Part shown: positions 1-10,118 of the stretch, one piece after another
How positions within the stretch are numbered: position 1 is the first letter of the stretch
Layout of the letters: every line of letters begins with the position of its first letter
From: Natronoglycomyces albus
GTDB lineage: Bacteria > Actinomycetota > Actinomycetes > Mycobacteriales > Micromonosporaceae
Assembly (NCBI RefSeq): GCF_016925535.1
Contig: NZ_CP070496.1
Coordinates: 3,630,257 to 3,694,256 of the forward strand
Direction of reading: 5' to 3'
DNA length: 64,000 nt
Notes under the pieces: model-generated
What the model was told of the DNA's origin: nothing
What the model saw: only the letters and a program-made list of their open reading frames with translations
The model's database searches: none
Position numbers and translations under genes: made by a program

Positions 1-1213
1 CATCAAGAAGCCGGGGCAAGAGACGCTCTTCCATGACCGCGTACTGATGATGCTGCATTTCCACAGCAAGTTTGGGATCCCATGGTGACTGGGTCGGACG
101 GCCCTTCAAAGCTTCGGCTTCACCACGTTCGAGCGCCTCAAGGTAGTCGCTATTACCCATTCGCCAAGGCACTGCCCGCCAACGTTGAATTGCAGCAGCG
201 GTACTGCGCACACCGGTCCAGTCGAAGTCACCCCTCCAGTGAATACGCACACCTGCATTGGCCGCGGTCGCGATGAACCGAGTACAGGCATGAAATGCTT
301 CGCCTTCTGTGCAAATCAATGGCGGGCACTTGGATCCGAGTTCTTCGGCCGCCACACGCATCACAGCGGGGTTCTCACAAACGTACAGTTCCGGAAAAGC
401 TGGGGTGGACGGATAGCGCATGAGCTGCTGGAGCGTCAGGCGAAACGGCAGGCCATCCTGAGCGGCCGCGTCGAGCCATTGACCGATCACATGCGGTTCA
501 CGGACGCGAACTCCGAGCACCAACACCTGCGAGGACAAATCGTCAACCACGACACCCACCTCTGCCCACAGGCTGCGCATCTGGGAACGGTCAGCGGGAA
601 CCGCTCTGCCCCGCCAACCAGCAATGGCCCGCAGTACCAGGCGCTCGAGGCCAGTATTGGACAACGCTTTAGTGTCACCAGTCGCAGCTTCGGCCAGCAC
701 TGGCACGGGTAGATCGGCGGCGGGAAGGCGGTCAAGTACCGCTACTGCCTGGGCGATCGTCTCGGCTTTCCCTTCCCGGATGCGTTTGGTGACTGTGCCA
801 TCGGATTCGATCGCGCTACTCCATGCCTCATACCAGTTCTCACCCCTGTGCTTCGAGGCATTGCGCACCTCGCCGAGCCGTTCACGCTCCTGGTTCTCTT
901 CAGACTGTGTCTCGAGGCGACTGACAACCGGGCCCCTGAGCGTCTCGATGGCAGACCGCAAGTCAGGGGCGATTCCCGAGCCACGAAGTCGGGCTTCCAG
1001 AGCCTCCAGCCTGACCGAGACTCCTTGTCCTCCGCGATCCGGGCGGCCAAGCAACTTCGCGGCAGCACGGCGTTCCTGGGTCGTGGCAACATTTTGGGTC
1101 ACGGTGCCAGATAGTTCATGGCCAAGCTCGAGCCGTCGCACCAGGCGATCGACGAGCCAAGCGAGCTCGTCTGCGCCAAGTGTGCGACGTAGCCGATCTA
1201 CATCAACGCTCAT
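1..1213 (-). CDS. jetD: Wadjet type I subunit JetD (DUF3323/DUF2399, Toprim-like nuclease), 3' end cut by window
   Basis: The frame is open from an ATG at 1213 to the left edge, giving about 404 codons without a stop. I translated it by eye. In the known family (TIGR02679), JetD is the topoisomerase-VI-like nuclease subunit that cleaves DNA extruded by the JetABC motor. Near the C-terminal half is the hallmark block: CENPAVM around residue 270, then PLICTEGEAFHA, then HWRGDFDWTG (GDFDW at complement of 218-232, about residue 328). The acidic residues in GDFDW match the metal-binding Toprim part. The start overlaps the jetC stop as ATGA, so the two are translationally coupled. Only the last part of the protein should be missing. 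Confidence 0.9.
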   Translation of the reverse strand, partial: MSVDVDRLRRTLGADELAWLVDRLVRRLELGHELSGTVTQNVATTQERRAAAKLLGRPDRGGQGVSVRLEALEARLRGSGIAPDLRSAIETLRGPVVSRLETQSEENQERERLGEVRNASKHRGENWYEAWSSAIESDGTVTKRIREGKAETIAQAVAVLDRLPAADLPVPVLAEAATGDTKALSNTGLERLVLRAIAGWRGRAVPADRSQMRSLWAEVGVVVDDLSSQVLVLGVRVREPHVIGQWLDAAAQDGLPFRLTLQQLMRYPSTPAFPELYVCENPAVMRVAAEELGSKCPPLICTEGEAFHACTRFIATAANAGVRIHWRGDFDWTGVRSTAAAIQRWRAVPWRMGNSDYLEALERGEAEALKGRPTQSPWDPKLAVEMQHHQYAVMEERLLPRLLD

Positions 1214-4200
1214 ACCGGCTGCTCGATCCTAGTGCGGGTGTGACCATCCCACTCGAATACGGTCACATACACCGCGTCGATATCGTCGGTTCTAACAAGT
1301 TGATGGGTGCGGATCCCCGGCACGGTCGAATAGAAGCCCCATTCCCGTTCGGAAGTCATCGCCACGTCTAGGTCGAAGTTCGCCAATAGGCCGAGGCACT
1401 TGGAGCGAGAGTCATCGTCAACTCCCGCGAATGCCTCGTCAAGCATGATCATGCGCGGCGCGTTTTCATGGGCCGAGCGATAGTGCGACGACGCCGCGGC
1501 AAACAGCGGCAGCGAGACGGTCAGCACCCGCTCGCCACCAGAGGCTGGGCCGATCGCATCTTTCCATTCCCCGTTCTGATGGCGCTCGATTCGAAACTCA
1601 TGCCAGCGGCGGTAGTCTAGGGCGTTGCTCAAGTGGGTTTTCCACGTGTTCTCGGGGTCGGCAGCCGCCTCGTCCTGAATCTGGCGATGCAAGAACGCGC
1701 TGACCCGCTGCTGGTCGTCCGGACTCCACATATCGCTGTCGTCGTGCAGCAAGATGCGACGCACAGCGGCGAGTCCCTCGGGCCCGTCCCGCCTGGGACG
1801 CCACTTAAGTCGGATACGCATTCCGGTCGAGGTGGGTCGTTCGTCGAGTTCAGCATTGATGTGCTGAACCTGTTCATCGGCCGCGTCGATGAGCTGGTGC
1901 AAGTGATACGCGACATCGTTGATCAGGTGCTCTTCGAGAAGTTCCCGTTCCTTGGCGCTGAGAAGTTGTTCGCGATATTCGATGTCCTCATACAGCAACG
2001 TGGCGAGCTGATGAGCAAACAGCTGGCGGGCCTGATAGTTGACCGTTACCACAAAATAGCTGTGAACAAGTTCGCCGTTGGGCTGGTGACCGTGCGGGCC
2101 TACGGCTTCCTGGAACGTCCGGTATTCCCTAGAGGTCGCACTCTGAACGCGCTCCCAAGCCTGGTCGTCAGCGGGAACTTCGGATAGATCTCGTTCGAGG
2201 CGGCGAGCAAGTTGGACGGCCGGATCAGGTGCCCACTCCCGATCTGGATCAGGCATAGCCACATTCGGGGCAGCGACGCCAAGCAGGCCAGTGTCCGCGA
2301 ATCCGCGAAGAATCTCTATCTCTTTCGCTCGGTTGCGTTTCGCCTCGGTCTGTTCTATGCCGATTTGTTCGAGTGTCCCTTCTAGGCGCGACTTGGTGTC
2401 TCTGGCGGCATCGCGCTTTTTCCCAGTAGACTCGGCTTGCTTATCAAGTCGCACTAGCTCTTCCCGCGCGGTGTCGAGATCTCGACGGATGACATCGACA
2501 TCGGCTCCGATGCTCTTTCGAAGCTGGTCCAGTTCGGCCTTGGCCACCGCGAAACTTCGCGATGCCTCCTGATAGTGCCTGTCGGCCTCTCTGAACCGTT
2601 GGGTAACGGCCACAGATTCCCTGGTGCGTCGCGCAGCTTCCTCGGCAGTGGTGGCGTAGGCGTCAAACCCAGCCCATAGCTCGGCAACGGCCACCTGATA
2701 CGACGCGATTGCCTTCTCGATAGTTCGCAACGCATCTGCTGCGGTCGGCAACCCTAGATCCGCCGCCAGCTCATCGCGTTCCACCACCGCTTGGCCGAGT
2801 TCTTCGCGAAGCTCAATGAGCTTGTGCTGCTGTCGTTCCACTTCCGACTTACACGTTGCCGCTTCGCGCTCAGCGGCTTCCAACCGCTGCTGCGCTGTTT
2901 GCAGGGCCTGATCCGTTGGAATCGAGCCGAGTTCTACTTGCAGAATCCGTTGCCGTTGTTCCAAAGCAACAACGGCTTTGTCGGCCTGTTCTGCAGACGT
3001 TCGGGCCTCAGCAATCATCTCTCGCAGTGCGTCAAGGCGACGAGTCCGGGCCGCTTCCCTAGCCGCATGTCCGATGTACTCGGCTTGAGTCTTGCTCCCC
3101 GTTCCCTGCCTGCAGCCGACACGATAACTGCCGTCTGGCCCAATCCAGTTGCGCCCCAATCGGATTCCGATGGCGGCAATTATCGAGTCCACGGTCTCCG
3201 GAGCTACCAGCGAAGCGTTCTGGTCATCTCGGTCAATCGACGACCGCAGAATACTGGCCACACTGTACGGCTCGCGTTCACCGCTCGTGAGAAAGTCATC
3301 GGCCATGTTGGCTTCAAGCAACTGGCCGCTTGGAGTCACCCAAGCGTCGAGAATCCCTGCGGCTTCAAGAGCAGCCTCATACCCAGCTCGGTCTGGGTCG
3401 CTAACGTTGTCATGGAAATCGATGAGCTTCCACAATGGCGCGCCAGCTCGCCCAGACCGACTAGTGGTCCTCGTGAGTGGTCGAGGCGGCAGGCGAACAT
3501 GCCCCTTGTTCAGCTCCTGGTACTCCTGGTCCAGGTCACCAACAAGCTTTCGCTCTACTTTCGCGACCGCGCGTTGGTCGGAAATCTCGCTTTGGATTGC
3601 GCTGTTGGCGGCCAAGAATGACATATGCGCGGCTTGAGCTGCCGGATTGGGCCCGGAAAGAACCCGCACCCAATCTTGCAGACCAACCTCCTCCATATCG
3701 AGCGGTACAAGCTCGACCGGAGCAAACGCATTCCATTCGGCTAGGTACCCTTCCCGCTCGGCCTCCAGCGCTCGATCGGCCTCCCCGACCACATCGGTTG
3801 CCGTGTCTCGACGTCGTTCGGCCTCCCCAAGCCGCTCAATAGCGATATCCACCGTGCGCTGATGTCCATCGACCAACTGGCACTGACGGCGCATCGCATC
3901 TATGCCTTGCTGCTGGATCACAGCGGCCTCGACCGCAGCAGCTCTCGCCGTACGAATCGCCACAGTCCCAGGCGGAGAGGTCGCCTGCGAAAAAGCTTGG
4001 GTGATCTGACGATGCCGGTCCCTCAACGCGGCGGCACCAGCCCACTCCTCAGCGTTTTCGAGCAGCGTTTTGGCTTTCTCGCGGGCTAGCTCCTCCTTGC
4101 CAGCAGCCTCGACAGCATCCTCAGAGGCCTCTTCCAAGACAGCGAGATCCTGATCTCGTAGTTCCTTGGCTCGTTCACAATTCGACTGACGGTCGTCGAA

Positions 4201-5235
4201 AATCTCCTGCGCATTGTTGAGGTCGGCCAGCTCCCGGCGCGACTCCATTCGTCGTATCCTTCCGCGGGCTTCACCGATCTGCCTGGAGAGGGACGTGTGT
4301 TCGGTTTCAAATCGACCATGTTCGAGCTCGGCGGTTTGGAGCTGGTCATTGAGCCGCTTGGTGTCCGAGCCAATGCGTTCATACCTCGATTGTGAGCGAC
4401 GTACCCCTTCAGCCGCTCGGCGTGCGGCGACACGAGCATAATCAAGGTAGCGCTGACCAAACTTTTTGGCTGCCAGCGCCGTGTCCTTCAACCCTTCGAG
4501 GGCATCACGTTGTGTGGCCTGGTCATGGAAGGCATTGGCAACGTCGGTAAGAACATCCTGGTCTACCGGCGTAAGCGCCTCCGACAGTGCGTTCGATAGC
4601 TTCTTGTTGTCTGGCCGTCTGGATAGCTGAGGTTGCCGCAATTGCACGAGCAGGTCGATGAGAGCCTCGTAGCGCTCTTCCCCAAGACGAAATAGCTGCT
4701 CGTCGACCAATCGGCGGTAATGGGAAACCGAGCGAACGACCTCACCGTCGGTGCCGATCGCGTCTTCGAGCTTTTCGCGGGAGAGTACAACTCCAGAATC
4801 GGATACCAAGTCCAACGCTCCGCGAACGCGCTGGACTGTGGAAAAGAACCATTTATCGGCCACGCCCTTGCCTCTAACTGCACGGAGACCAACGCCTATG
4901 GTCCTAAAACATTCGCGGCCGTCCTCGTCCACGCGCCCGAATTCCATCCAGGAGTATCCAAGTCGGTCGTCGTACTTACCGCCCAGCAGTAGGTTCCAGT
5001 CCATTCGCTTTTTGGGGTCGCCGTCGGGTTCGACCTTGTGTGAGGAGGAGTCTCCGTCGAGCAGGAACGGCAGCGTCAGCGCCAGTACTTTGGACTTGCC
5101 GGTCCCGTTGTTCCCGCGCAGCATCAGGCGCCCGTCTCGGAACCAGAATTCCTGCCGGTCGTAATAGAACAGGTCGACCAGTCCTAGGCGCAACGGCTGC
5201 CATCGGCCAGGGCGGGGAATGGGGAGCACTGTCAT
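1210..5235 (-). CDS. jetC: Wadjet type I subunit JetC, SMC/MukB-like ATPase (TIGR02680 family)
   Basis: This 1341-residue protein is the ATP-driven DNA-extruding motor of the Wadjet anti-plasmid complex. Walker A is GNNGTGKSK at residues 41-49. A long charged coiled-coil region with many Glu/Arg/Gln repeats fills the middle. The signature-like ASGGERVLT lies near residue 1220 and Walker B is MIMLDEAFAGVDDD shortly after. The order of motor halves around a coiled coil is that of MukB/SbcC-type proteins, and the length fits TIGR02680 members. The ATG at 5235 overlaps the jetB stop (ATGA). A helical 'DUF2397-2398-SMC-DUF2399' order is seen across the four genes, which identifies type I Wadjet rather than MksBEF. 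Confidence 0.95.
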   Translation of the reverse strand: MTVLPIPRPGRWQPLRLGLVDLFYYDRQEFWFRDGRLMLRGNNGTGKSKVLALTLPFLLDGDSSSHKVEPDGDPKKRMDWNLLLGGKYDDRLGYSWMEFGRVDEDGRECFRTIGVGLRAVRGKGVADKWFFSTVQRVRGALDLVSDSGVVLSREKLEDAIGTDGEVVRSVSHYRRLVDEQLFRLGEERYEALIDLLVQLRQPQLSRRPDNKKLSNALSEALTPVDQDVLTDVANAFHDQATQRDALEGLKDTALAAKKFGQRYLDYARVAARRAAEGVRRSQSRYERIGSDTKRLNDQLQTAELEHGRFETEHTSLSRQIGEARGRIRRMESRRELADLNNAQEIFDDRQSNCERAKELRDQDLAVLEEASEDAVEAAGKEELAREKAKTLLENAEEWAGAAALRDRHRQITQAFSQATSPPGTVAIRTARAAAVEAAVIQQQGIDAMRRQCQLVDGHQRTVDIAIERLGEAERRRDTATDVVGEADRALEAEREGYLAEWNAFAPVELVPLDMEEVGLQDWVRVLSGPNPAAQAAHMSFLAANSAIQSEISDQRAVAKVERKLVGDLDQEYQELNKGHVRLPPRPLTRTTSRSGRAGAPLWKLIDFHDNVSDPDRAGYEAALEAAGILDAWVTPSGQLLEANMADDFLTSGEREPYSVASILRSSIDRDDQNASLVAPETVDSIIAAIGIRLGRNWIGPDGSYRVGCRQGTGSKTQAEYIGHAAREAARTRRLDALREMIAEARTSAEQADKAVVALEQRQRILQVELGSIPTDQALQTAQQRLEAAEREAATCKSEVERQQHKLIELREELGQAVVERDELAADLGLPTAADALRTIEKAIASYQVAVAELWAGFDAYATTAEEAARRTRESVAVTQRFREADRHYQEASRSFAVAKAELDQLRKSIGADVDVIRRDLDTAREELVRLDKQAESTGKKRDAARDTKSRLEGTLEQIGIEQTEAKRNRAKEIEILRGFADTGLLGVAAPNVAMPDPDREWAPDPAVQLARRLERDLSEVPADDQAWERVQSATSREYRTFQEAVGPHGHQPNGELVHSYFVVTVNYQARQLFAHQLATLLYEDIEYREQLLSAKERELLEEHLINDVAYHLHQLIDAADEQVQHINAELDERPTSTGMRIRLKWRPRRDGPEGLAAVRRILLHDDSDMWSPDDQQRVSAFLHRQIQDEAAADPENTWKTHLSNALDYRRWHEFRIERHQNGEWKDAIGPASGGERVLTVSLPLFAAASSHYRSAHENAPRMIMLDEAFAGVDDDSRSKCLGLLANFDLDVAMTSEREWGFYSTVPGIRTHQLVRTDDIDAVYVTVFEWDGHTRTRIEQPV

Positions 5236-6413
5236 CGCTGCCCTCCTGTAATCGTGGCTGGACGATAGGCGTACCTGGCTAGGGCGGGGCGCGCTAGGAC
5301 TGTGTCGTTTCGTCGTGCGACGAGGCGCAGTGCCACCAGCTTTTCCAGGGCTACTTCCAGCAGTAGCTTCAGATTCTCGGGTTTGGTCGCGTCTTTCTTC
5401 CAGTGGGTTCGATGGGTTGGCGCGATCTCGATCAGGTGTCGCAGCAGGCTGTCTTGCGTGATCTCGGAGTTAGGAGTCTCGCGGTGGATACGCGCCAGCT
5501 GCTCGGCGACCAGCAACGTGATGTGCCCTTCTGTGCCTTCTTCGGGCATGCCATAGTCGGTGGTTTCGCCGTTGGGGTCGAGCAAGGCGATGCCTTCGGC
5601 GCGAACTTCAGCGACTAGGCCGGTTTCTTCAGTGAGCCTGCGGAGCAAGTGGGGGCGTTGTTTGGTCAGGTACTCAGTTTCAGCGGAGTCGAGCTCGTCG
5701 TAATACATGACGGGGTCGTCGAGCAGCCGGCGCGACAAACGGTGGCGGATGGCGCGGTTACGGGCGTCGTCGGAGTCGGGAAAAGTCTCGGTGGAGACAG
5801 CGGCGATCTGTGTGTATATGTCCTGGGCGTTCACGAGCGAGGGGCCGGTCGTCACTGCCAGGGTCGCCGAGAGCACGTGGCGATCCACATCGTAGAGCGC
5901 GTCGCCACTGCCATGTACATATGATTGCTCGTCCCCTGCTACTCGCTTCAGCACACCCATACCTAGTAGCAGCTTTGCTACTGCGGCTAGGTCGCGTCTC
6001 TCCTCGTGGTTGCCAAGGGTGAACTCAATGCCCGCTTCGACTAGTTTCGGATCGCCGGCCAAGCCCAACAAACGCTGGGCCAAGTTCCCAAGCGTGATTT
6101 GGGATTCTGCCCGTTCCAGACCCGCCAATGCCAGGCATAGGAGCACGTAGCGCCGGCGGGAAAGTGCAATTCCCCCGAGTTCAGCGCCACGGCTACTGTC
6201 ACCTTCAAGGCCTTGTTTACGCAGCCGAACGACGGCGGGGGAATCAATCAAGGGCCATCCACATTCGCGGGCGAACCATGCGCGCAACCATTCTCTATGG
6301 CGACGTGCGTCGCCGAATACCGCATGGGCCGGAGTGAGCATGGGTTCATGGAGCAACGCTCGGATCGAGCGAGCTCTTTCCGCGGCGAGTCGCCGCTGTT
6401 CGATCTCAATCAT
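5232..6413 (-). CDS. jetB: Wadjet type I subunit JetB (DUF2398, TIGR02678)
   Basis: The product has 393 residues and is the kleisin-associated (MukE-like) subunit of the SMC-type Wadjet complex. The N-terminus, with RRLAAERARSIRALLHEPML followed by a stretch ending WPLIDSPAVVRLRK, is characteristic of TIGR02678. There is no catalytic motif, as expected for a structural winged-helix subunit. The gene overlaps jetA by 8 nt at its start and jetC by 4 nt at its end, so stoichiometric co-translation is likely. Assignment rests on sequence recognition plus its place between jetA and jetC. Confidence 0.92.
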   Translation of the reverse strand: MIEIEQRRLAAERARSIRALLHEPMLTPAHAVFGDARRHREWLRAWFARECGWPLIDSPAVVRLRKQGLEGDSSRGAELGGIALSRRRYVLLCLALAGLERAESQITLGNLAQRLLGLAGDPKLVEAGIEFTLGNHEERRDLAAVAKLLLGMGVLKRVAGDEQSYVHGSGDALYDVDRHVLSATLAVTTGPSLVNAQDIYTQIAAVSTETFPDSDDARNRAIRHRLSRRLLDDPVMYYDELDSAETEYLTKQRPHLLRRLTEETGLVAEVRAEGIALLDPNGETTDYGMPEEGTEGHITLLVAEQLARIHRETPNSEITQDSLLRHLIEIAPTHRTHWKKDATKPENLKLLLEVALEKLVALRLVARRNDTVLARPALARYAYRPATITGGQR

Positions 6414-7899
6414 GGTGCCTGCCAGTGCGGTCGATCACAGTGATGAGATGTTCCGGGGCGTACATAACCCCGTCAGTCGTTGTTATCTCCGCGATCGCAC
6501 CACCAGGCACTGGTTCCAACACTATGCCGAGCATGCCGTCGGAGGTGGTGGTGTGAATGCGGCCGTCGCGGCCGGGTCGTCTGGCAGCCAGAGCGTTGCC
6601 CAACAAATCGAGCAATAGCCGAAACTCGAGTCGGTCAAGCTGACCGAGGTCGGAAAGCTTCACGGGTTCACCGGTTGCTAGCCGCCTTTGGGCGCTTTGC
6701 AGCTCTGCGGCTTCCTTAGCGGCCTTTTCGGCCAGTTTGGCCCTGGCTGCGGTGCGGTCCTCGATCTTACGTGGACGTCCGCGTTTAGTGTATGTGCCCG
6801 TTGCGCGCAATTGTGGTGCGATATCAACAGTTTCGGCTTCGCCCCAGGGCGTCCGAGGTTCGGCATCGACGACTTCGCCGGTCATATGCCTGGCGGTTGA
6901 AAGCCCGAATGCCACTTGCCATAGGCGATGGGCTGTGGCGTCGTCGGGCGCAGTGGCAAACCAGCGTGCCAGCTGTAGAAAGTCTGCTGTGCGATCGCTG
7001 TGTCCTGTCTTTCGCTCTTGCAAGATTCCTACCGTCTCCAGTAGGTCCGGGATCGCTTTTCGGGCCCGTTGTCGCAGTAGATTCGCCTGGTTATGTCGAT
7101 CAGTGGCAGGGCCGAACCAGGTGGCTAGTCCAGACCACCGATGTTCCCATTCAGCTAGACGTTCGGCGACCGCGTCGGCGGATTCGTCGAAGGCCGCGTC
7201 GTAGGCTTCCCGCTCGGCCGCAATCGTCAGCAAGCGGTGTGCGATTTCCTCGTCGAATGTCTTGAGCGTGCCAGCAATATCGTGGCTCTTATTTGCTAGC
7301 TGGGAGACGAACCTTTGCAGATAGTCGATGAGTCTGTCTTTATAAGCCAGGAATGCGCTCTCATCGACATCGTGGAGGTCAACTGTGCGCTGGAGGCTGT
7401 TCATGAATGCCTGTGCGTTCGAGGCCAACGAATCCAAGCGGCCAAACAACTCCAGCAACAGATTGTGGATCTTGGCAGGATCGGGGTTGGTCTCTCCGCC
7501 TAGTTCACGCAGATTGCGGATTCGTACCCGGATGTCCTCAAGGGCGACGGTCTGGAGCTCACCACGACGGCCGATCTCACGCTCATATAGTTGAACCGCA
7601 CGAGCTGCGGCTTCACCCTCAGCGGTGAGCTGGTACAGCTTACGTGCCCGGTAAAAATCTTCCACAGTGACTACCCGGCCGGTATCCGGGTCCGAACGAA
7701 GGTTGCCCCATTCGTCTAGTTGTTTGAGCTTCGATTCCACTGTCTCCAGCGGGACTCGCCCTTCGGCGGCGAGAAACTCAGCTATGTCCTCGGGTCTCAG
7801 GTGGACGACGAAGCGCTCCTTGGCATAAGTGAACGCCGCTAGCACCCGCCGGTACAGCTCACCATCAGGTGCATCGAGATAAGCGAAGGGGCTCGACAG
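6406..7899 (-). CDS. jetA: Wadjet type I subunit JetA (DUF2397, TIGR02677), non-ATG start
   Basis: JetA is the kleisin (MukF-like) subunit. The first canonical start, GTG at 7845, lies inside conserved sequence: upstream codons in the same frame read SSPFAYLDAPDGELYRR and then VLAAFTYAKERF, which is how the family normally begins. An in-frame TAG sits at 7924-7926, and no ATG, GTG or TTG occurs between it and 7845. A good GAGGAG ribosome site at 7906-7911 is followed 6 nt later by CTG (7897-7899) and 3 nt later by ATT. I therefore place the start at CTG 7899, giving about 497 residues. The alternative is a sequence error or an inactive start. The C-terminus overlaps jetB by 8 nt. Confidence 0.9.
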   Translation of the reverse strand: MSSPFAYLDAPDGELYRRVLAAFTYAKERFVVHLRPEDIAEFLAAEGRVPLETVESKLKQLDEWGNLRSDPDTGRVVTVEDFYRARKLYQLTAEGEAAARAVQLYEREIGRRGELQTVALEDIRVRIRNLRELGGETNPDPAKIHNLLLELFGRLDSLASNAQAFMNSLQRTVDLHDVDESAFLAYKDRLIDYLQRFVSQLANKSHDIAGTLKTFDEEIAHRLLTIAAEREAYDAAFDESADAVAERLAEWEHRWSGLATWFGPATDRHNQANLLRQRARKAIPDLLETVGILQERKTGHSDRTADFLQLARWFATAPDDATAHRLWQVAFGLSTARHMTGEVVDAEPRTPWGEAETVDIAPQLRATGTYTKRGRPRKIEDRTAARAKLAEKAAKEAAELQSAQRRLATGEPVKLSDLGQLDRLEFRLLLDLLGNALAARRPGRDGRIHTTTSDGMLGIVLEPVPGGAIAEITTTDGVMYAPEHLITVIDRTGRHHD

Positions 7900-8012
7900 A
7901 ATTGACTCCTCGCAAGTTGTCCGCTACGCAACGTGCTTTTCACTAGTATGCCTCACAACTGCGACATGCGGGCGCCACGTGATCTGCATCTTAGAATCAT
8001 CTAGGCTGCCCG

Positions 8013-10118
8013 CTAACCGCTGGCGAAGTGCCTCGGTATCCGCAGAGCCTGGTGCGCACCTGGAAGATCGGACAGCCGCGCGGCAAGGGTCGCTCTTGCC
8101 AGCTCTTCGGGCAAGGCGTCATTGAACTTGAGACCGTTGACTGCACGGACATCCGGCGTAGGCGGTACGAGCACGGCGTCGCTTAGGGCGTGAGAAAGCA
8201 CTTCGTTTGGAGCCGAGTCCTCGAGTCGAAGGCTGAAGTCGCTGACCCCGTCTGCGCGGGCGATACCATCCAGCGAAGCCTGCAAGGTCAGGTTGGCCCG
8301 GTATCCGGCCCAGGTCCACCATCGCAGTTCTGATTTCGAACGACGAATGATCAAACTGGTCTGATCCACGTGGTCGACGTGTTTCTCGCGCAGATCGGCC
8401 AAAGCTCCCTCAGCGCGGCTAGTGATCTTTACCGGCGGGTCTTCGCCTAGCACCACCGCTCTGATCGACTGAGCCAGCGCGAATGACTTTCCCGTCGGCA
8501 GACCCGCAGAACTCCATTTCGCGCTGCCTTCGCCCTCGGCAGGATCGACATAGCACAAGCGACGCTTCCAGTCGATGTGCTTGGGATACCACGTACGGCC
8601 AGCAAGCAGGATAATGGTGGTACCTCGGCCCTCCTCAGGTATGAGAATCGACGGGTCGACCTGACCGATCTCCTCACGTCCATGTAGAACCGTGAACTCC
8701 GGTGGGGCGCAGAAGACCGCAGTCAGGTCAGCGAAGTGTCTGGATCCGAAGCGCTTTTCGGCATTCGGCCCGATAAACAGCATCCCACCGTCGGTCTCAA
8801 TGAATCCCTCGGCAACCAGGTACTCCAGGATGGGTTTCGACTCTGCGTCGAAAGGCTTCAGGCCATTCCACGAACCGGGCCAGAGCCGATCACCAACCCG
8901 GTGCTCCTGGAGGCACAATGCCAGAATCTGTTGGGCAACAATATGATTTGGTCCCGGCGGTGGCGCAACCGGTTCAACCCAGTGCCGTCCCCACAACCGC
9001 AGCAGCCCGGCTGCGTCCAGCAAGCCTCGCTTATCAATTGCCAGGAACAGACAGTTGCGGACGCTCCCTGAACGCCGCCCAGTTCGACCCAGCCGCTGCA
9101 GGAATGAGGCAACGGTCTTCGGTGCGTTGATTTGGATTACCCGGTCGAGATCGCCCACGTCGATACCGAGCTCAAGCGTGGAGGTAGCAACGATGACACA
9201 GTCACGAGCTTCGGCGAACGCCTGCTCGGCTCTCCGCCGCTCGCCTACTGACAGGGACGAATGCGAAAGAAAAACCGTCACGCCAAATTCACGCAGCCAC
9301 CCGGCCAACTGTTCGACGAGTTTACGCGAATCGCAAAACACCAGCCGCTTCTCACCTCGATGCAGCGTGGCAATTACTTTGGCGGCGTTGGAAACCGAAC
9401 CGACGTAGTCGAGCTCGATTTCACCACTGGGTGGGTTCTCAGGGATCTGGGAACCCACCGGCAAGACTCCTGGCGCGATGACCCGGCCGGGTCGTCGCCC
9501 GATTCCCGCGCCTTGTAGCCACTTCAGCAACTCGTCTGGGTTGCCGACGGTGGCAGACGCGCCAATTCGTTGCAAAGGGCGTCCTGCGAGGCGAGTCAGC
9601 CGTTCGAGCACGGCCCTGAGATGCCATCCTCGGTCGTCAGAGGCAAAAGCGTGGACCTCGTCGACAACCACGGCACGCAAATTCGCAAAGAAATCCGTCT
9701 CCGTCTTGGTCGAGATCAATAGCCCTTCGAGACTCTCCGGTGTAGTGAGCAAGATGTTCGGTGGATCGGCGCGCATACGGTTCTTCACGCTTTCACCGAT
9801 GTCACCATGCCAGAGCCCGACTGTCCGTCCCATCCAGCCCGCGTATGCCTCCAGCCGTGGCGCAAGGTTATTCAGCAGCGCCTTGATCGGGCACAAGTAA
9901 AGGACGCTGAGTCCATTCCACTCCTGAGACGCCATCGCACTGATCAGGGGAAACGAGGAAGCCTCAGTCTTACCGCCTGCAGTGGGAGCCAACAAAATGG
10001 TGTCTTCGCCGTCGAGGATTGGTCCAATGGCCTCCTTCTGCAATGGACGCAGGTCTGACCAGCCAAGCGTGTTAGCAATGTGGTGAACCAGTCCAGGATG
10101 TAGCCGGTCAACACTCAT
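8013..10118 (-). CDS. brxHI: BREX type 2 DEAD/DEAH-box helicase BrxHI (Lhr-like)
   Basis: This is a 701-residue superfamily 2 helicase. Motif I is APTAGGKTEA (about residues 44-53), motif II is VVVDEVHAF (about 150), motif III is GASATVGN, and motifs IV-VI include TSTLELGIDVGDLD and QRLGRTGRRSGS. Arginine fingers are intact, so it should be active. BrxHI is a known accessory of type 2 BREX loci, always with brxD, and here brxD overlaps its start by 4 nt. It is the last gene of the operon; jetA follows after 113 bp on the same strand with no clear terminator. The exact role of BrxHI in phage exclusion is not established. Confidence 0.9.
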   Translation of the reverse strand: MSVDRLHPGLVHHIANTLGWSDLRPLQKEAIGPILDGEDTILLAPTAGGKTEASSFPLISAMASQEWNGLSVLYLCPIKALLNNLAPRLEAYAGWMGRTVGLWHGDIGESVKNRMRADPPNILLTTPESLEGLLISTKTETDFFANLRAVVVDEVHAFASDDRGWHLRAVLERLTRLAGRPLQRIGASATVGNPDELLKWLQGAGIGRRPGRVIAPGVLPVGSQIPENPPSGEIELDYVGSVSNAAKVIATLHRGEKRLVFCDSRKLVEQLAGWLREFGVTVFLSHSSLSVGERRRAEQAFAEARDCVIVATSTLELGIDVGDLDRVIQINAPKTVASFLQRLGRTGRRSGSVRNCLFLAIDKRGLLDAAGLLRLWGRHWVEPVAPPPGPNHIVAQQILALCLQEHRVGDRLWPGSWNGLKPFDAESKPILEYLVAEGFIETDGGMLFIGPNAEKRFGSRHFADLTAVFCAPPEFTVLHGREEIGQVDPSILIPEEGRGTTIILLAGRTWYPKHIDWKRRLCYVDPAEGEGSAKWSSAGLPTGKSFALAQSIRAVVLGEDPPVKITSRAEGALADLREKHVDHVDQTSLIIRRSKSELRWWTWAGYRANLTLQASLDGIARADGVSDFSLRLEDSAPNEVLSHALSDAVLVPPTPDVRAVNGLKFNDALPEELARATLAARLSDLPGAHQALRIPRHFASG

